From NCBI RefSeq assembly GCF_002259795.1, contig NZ_MWXA01000001.1, positions 1 to 64,000 of the forward strand: a stretch of DNA of 64,000 bases. The letters are read 5' to 3'. The DNA comes from Bifidobacterium aquikefiri (lineage in GTDB: Bacteria > Actinomycetota > Actinomycetes > Actinomycetales > Bifidobacteriaceae). The notes under the pieces are model-generated. The model worked only from the letters and a program-made list of their open reading frames with translations. It ran no database searches and was not told where the DNA came from. Numbering within the stretch: position 1 is the stretch's first letter; every line of letters begins with the position of its first letter. Of the stretch, positions 61,293-64,000 are shown in pieces. Position numbers and translations under genes: made by a program.

Positions 61293-62386
61293 CACATCTT
61301 TTTTCTCCCTCTCTTGATAGCGAGAGAAAGCATGATGAACCTAGGGAAGCCATCATCAGATTTGACAAGGTTTCAAAGACCTTCCGCAGCGGCGATGGTG
61401 AACATGCCGCATTGCATGACATCAGTGCCGACATATTTCCAGGAAGCATCTTCGGCATCATCGGCCTGAGTGGTGCCGGGAAGAGCACGCTTGTACGGCT
61501 GATTAACGGCATTGAGCAGGCAACGTTGGGAGAGGTGATAGTCGAAGGACAGAAGCTCTCTCAGTTGAATGCGCGTCAGGGGAGAAAACTGAGAACGACC
61601 ATCGGGATGATCTTCCAATCATGCAATCTGATGCCATCGCGAACCGTCCGAGACAATATTCTGCTTCCCCTGCAAGATAAGGATCTTTCACGTGAGGAGC
61701 GTGAGCAAAGAGTCGACAGCCTCTTGGAACTCGTTGGACTTTCGGGCAGAGAGCGAGCCTATCCAAATGAACTCTCCGGCGGGCAGCAGCAAAGGGTCGC
61801 GATTGCCCGAGCGCTCGCAAACAATCCCAGGATTCTACTGTGCGATGAGGCAACCAGTGCTCTCGACCCGGCTACGACGACGTCCATTCTGGATTTGATT
61901 CGAACGATCAACCGCAATACTGGCGTCACCGTTGTCATGGTGACGCACCAGATGTCTGTGATCAAGCATGTCTGCGACGAGGTGATGGTCCTCGATCATG
62001 GAACCGTCGTGGAACAGGGATCCGTGTATTCGATTTTCGTGAATCCACATGACGCCCTCACCAGAACATTCATCGAAACCACTTCGAATCTCGGAAGAAT
62101 TAATGATCTGATACACGCAGACAATCCGGCGATCACCATCGGAAAGAGGCAGAGACTTATACGTCTGCAATATTCAAAGGAAGATGTTTCCGAACCCTTG
62201 GTTTCTCTGATGACTGCCCGCTTTGGCGTGCTTGTCAACATTCTTCTCAGCGATATTGAAAGCATCGGTGGAAGGCCTATCGGCGGTCTTGTGGCAACTA
62301 TTGAAGGATCTGCGGAAAATATAGAATCCGCACTTGATTTCTTGAGGAAGAAAGACGTTCGAGTGGAGGTTATCGAACATGTTTGA
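61289..62386 (+). CDS. metN: Methionine ABC transporter ATP-binding protein
   Basis: This ATPase powers D/L-methionine uptake. The 365-residue protein has Walker A in GLSGAGKSTLVRLINGIEQ, Q-loop MIFQSCNLMPSRTVRDNI, and signature ELSGGQQQRVAIARAL. Walker B is LLCDEATSALDP and the switch His is in VMVTHQMSVIKHV. A C-terminal NIL domain (about 275-365) binds methionine for transinhibition in E. coli MetN; here it includes VSLMTARFGVLVNILLSDIESIGGRPIGGLV. The start overlaps the dehydrogenase stop and the end overlaps metI by 8 bases. Confidence 0.95.
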   Translation: MTHLFSPSLDSERKHDEPREAIIRFDKVSKTFRSGDGEHAALHDISADIFPGSIFGIIGLSGAGKSTLVRLINGIEQATLGEVIVEGQKLSQLNARQGRKLRTTIGMIFQSCNLMPSRTVRDNILLPLQDKDLSREEREQRVDSLLELVGLSGRERAYPNELSGGQQQRVAIARALANNPRILLCDEATSALDPATTTSILDLIRTINRNTGVTVVMVTHQMSVIKHVCDEVMVLDHGTVVEQGSVYSIFVNPHDALTRTFIETTSNLGRINDLIHADNPAITIGKRQRLIRLQYSKEDVSEPLVSLMTARFGVLVNILLSDIESIGGRPIGGLVATIEGSAENIESALDFLRKKDVRVEVIEHV

Positions 62387-63062
62387 TATCGTTGCTCGAT
62401 GGTTTCCCCATGTAGTTGAATATCGCGGAGAATTCATATCGTCAATCTGGGAAACGGCCGTCATGGTGGGTGTCTCTGGTGCGATTTCGCTGGTATCAAG
62501 TCTCATTCTCGGTGTGCTTCTGGTGACTACGCCCAAAGGGGGTCTGCTTGCCGCGCCGCTATGCAATCGGGTGCTTTCCTATGCCATCAATGTCCTGCGC
62601 TCGGTTCCCTTCATCATTCTCGCTGCAGCTCTAGTACCGTTGACACGGGCCTTGACCGGAGCAGCGCTCGGTCTCAGAGGTGCCATCTTTCCGCTGGTTG
62701 TCGGCATAACGCCATTCTTTGCGCGTCAAGTCGAAGCTGCGTTGATGACCATACCGTCAAATCTGATTGAAACCGCATACTCCATGGGATTCACGCCCTG
62801 GAAGATAATCCGTCGGGTGTATCTCAGAGAAGGCATACCTGCCCTTGCCAAGGGAACAACTATCACCATGGTCAGTCTCATAGGGTTGTCAGCTATATCC
62901 GGCTCGCTTGGTAGCGGCGGACTTGGCGACTTTGCCATCCGATACGGCTATCAGCGATTCATGTTTGATGCCACGCTCGCGTCGGTTATCGTGCTGCTCT
63001 GCATGGTAGGTTTTGTCGAATTCGTCGGCAAGATCGTAGTCGATGCAACAACACGCCAGTAG
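62379..63062 (+). CDS. metI: Methionine ABC transporter permease
   Basis: The 227-residue membrane permease has five or six helices, including TAVMVGVSGAISLVSSLILGVLLVTT and VLRSVPFIILAAALVPLTRAL. The coupling loop contains ARQVEAALMTIPSNLIETAYSMGFTPWKIIRRVYLREGIPAL (EAA-type motif for contact with MetN). IRYGYQRFMFDATLASVIVLLCMVGFVEFVG ends the protein as in MetI. It overlaps metN by 8 bases and is followed by metQ after 115 bases. Confidence 0.95.
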   Translation: MFDIVARWFPHVVEYRGEFISSIWETAVMVGVSGAISLVSSLILGVLLVTTPKGGLLAAPLCNRVLSYAINVLRSVPFIILAAALVPLTRALTGAALGLRGAIFPLVVGITPFFARQVEAALMTIPSNLIETAYSMGFTPWKIIRRVYLREGIPALAKGTTITMVSLIGLSAISGSLGSGGLGDFAIRYGYQRFMFDATLASVIVLLCMVGFVEFVGKIVVDATTRQ

Positions 63063-63177
63063 CGCGGCCACCTTCACTTCATGATGTCGAGTGAGCAGTG
63101 TGCCTACTTTCGGCTGCATGTTCACAGAAATATCTATTTGTTTATCAACGACCAAAGGAGCAATCAATTGAAATCAA

Positions 63178-64000
63178 TAAAAACTCGTCTGATCATACTT
63201 GCGGCCATTCTTGCCACGGTGGCTGTGGTTGCAGTGGCAGTCTTCGCCTATAATCGCTTCCGCAGCGACGAATCCAGTCAGATAACCACGGTCAAGGTAG
63301 GGGTTGACAGCGACTCATACAACGATATCTGGGATGCTGTGAATGCAGAGCTCACGAAGAATAAGTCCGGCATACAGGTTGAATTGGTGCATATGGATGG
63401 AAGCCAGATCAATGCTGCCACGGCCAATGGCGAACTGGACCTGAACGCTTTCCAACATCACGCATTCCTCGACGACCAGAATGAGAGCGAGGGATACGAC
63501 CTTACTACGTACGCCAACACCTTCATACAGCCGATGAATGTCTATTCCGATAGCATCGAGAGTCTTGACGATCTGAAGGATGGAGACAGTGTCGTGCTTC
63601 CCAACAACCCCACGAACATGGGTCGGGCGTTGAAGGTTCTGGAGCGGGCGGGAGTGCTGAAAACGAATCCAGACAAGGGATATCTGCCGACTGAGGAAGA
63701 TGTCACCGACAATCCCAAGCATCTGGTTTTCAACCCGGTTGAATATCCGCAGGTTCCACGTCTGCTGCCTGATAACGCGGTTGGAATCATCAACACGAAC
63801 GTTGCGATAGATGCCGGTCTGGATCCCATTGAGGATTCCATATATAGCGTGCCTGTCAATCCCGACGATGAATACAACCTGCCATGGATCAACATCATCG
63901 CCGGACGGGCGACAGATGCCAAGAATCCTGCCTATGTGAAAGTCGTTGAGGCATATGGTACTGAATCGGTCAAGAAGGTCATCGAAGAGAAACATGCCGG
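63178..64000 (+). CDS. metQ: Methionine-binding lipoprotein-like protein MetQ, truncated by window end
   Basis: The NlpA/MetQ substrate-binding protein starts at TTG 63178 with AAAGGAG at 7 bases. The N-terminus KSIKTRLIILAAILATVAVV is a membrane anchor without a lipobox Cys in the first 35 residues, unlike most MetQ. The binding fold follows: VKVGVDSDSYNDIWDAVNAEL, VHMDGSQINAATANGELDLNAFQHHAFLDD, VYSDSIESLDDLKDGDSVVLPNNPTNMGRALKVLERAGVL and VGIINTNVAIDAGLDP. About 274 residues are visible; only a short C-terminal part is missing. It completes a metNIQ importer. Confidence 0.94.

Noticed and set aside
61686-61695. TTTCACGTGA core resembling parS inside metN
   Set aside because: Only the central 10 bases match and both flanks differ from the 16-bp consensus; it is probably a coding coincidence.

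Overview
This 64 kb window is the chromosomal origin region of a Bifidobacteriaceae member, most likely a Bifidobacterium of moderate rather than high GC. The evidence is the actinobacterial origin order: a leftward parB-parA-rsmG-jag-yidC-yidD-rnpA-rpmH block, then rightward dnaA-dnaN-recF-DUF721-gyrB-gyrA-DUF3566. Beside it are other actinobacterial neighbourhoods: crgA/DUF881/sortase E/pabA, rpfB-like/rsmA, and NUDIX/DUF6049/MurJ-pseudokinase/trxB. The dnaA-dnaN gap (38321-38814) is packed with DnaA boxes and is the best oriC candidate. Four perfect parS sites lie 6-9 kb to its left, two of them inside parB. The species cannot be fixed from the sequence alone.

Layout. 1-5.3 kb: the end of a GC-rich IS256-family element inserted in a rarD-like transporter gene, a tRNA-Thr(TGT), a leftward DUF881-sortase-pabA set, and divergent crgA. 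5.3-6 kb: a gene-free stretch full of hairpins and palindromic repeats. 6-9.3 kb: two coupled envelope glycosyltransferases (GT2 and GT39). 9.5-12.6 kb: a secreted G5/transglycosylase protein, rsmA and a LytR_C protein. 12.7-14.2 kb: leftward cca. 14.2-25.1 kb: NUDIX, DUF6049, MurJ with pseudokinase, an aminotransferase, ddl and trxB. 25.1-29 kb: an accessory patch with DUF5701, a foreign-looking TetR gene with a clustered operator, a coupled LytTR/DUF3021 pair and a gene-poor stretch. 29-48 kb: the origin core. 48-55 kb: transporters and stress functions (DMT exporter, NmrA/QorB-like protein, small membrane protein, TMEM175-like channel, alpha/beta hydrolase, TetR and DHA2 exporter). 55-60 kb: a HigBA toxin-antitoxin pair, a fused circularly permuted ATP-grasp/alpha-E protein followed by a transglutaminase-like protease, and the remains of a carboxymuconolactone-decarboxylase-like gene. 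60-64 kb: a frameshifted iron-type alcohol dehydrogenase translationally coupled to metN-metI, then metQ running off the window.

Working together: the core covers replication initiation, segregation, topology, the membrane insertion pathway and peptidoglycan precursor supply and export (Ddl, MurJ). Sortase, CrgA, the glycosyltransferases and the Rpf-like protein add a cell-surface theme. The least understood elements are the ATP-grasp/alpha-E/transglutaminase pair, the MurJ-pseudokinase-sensor fusion, a long inverted-repeat element at 50.2 kb, and the hairpin-rich spacer at 5.3-6 kb. No CRISPR array, rRNA gene or prophage was seen.
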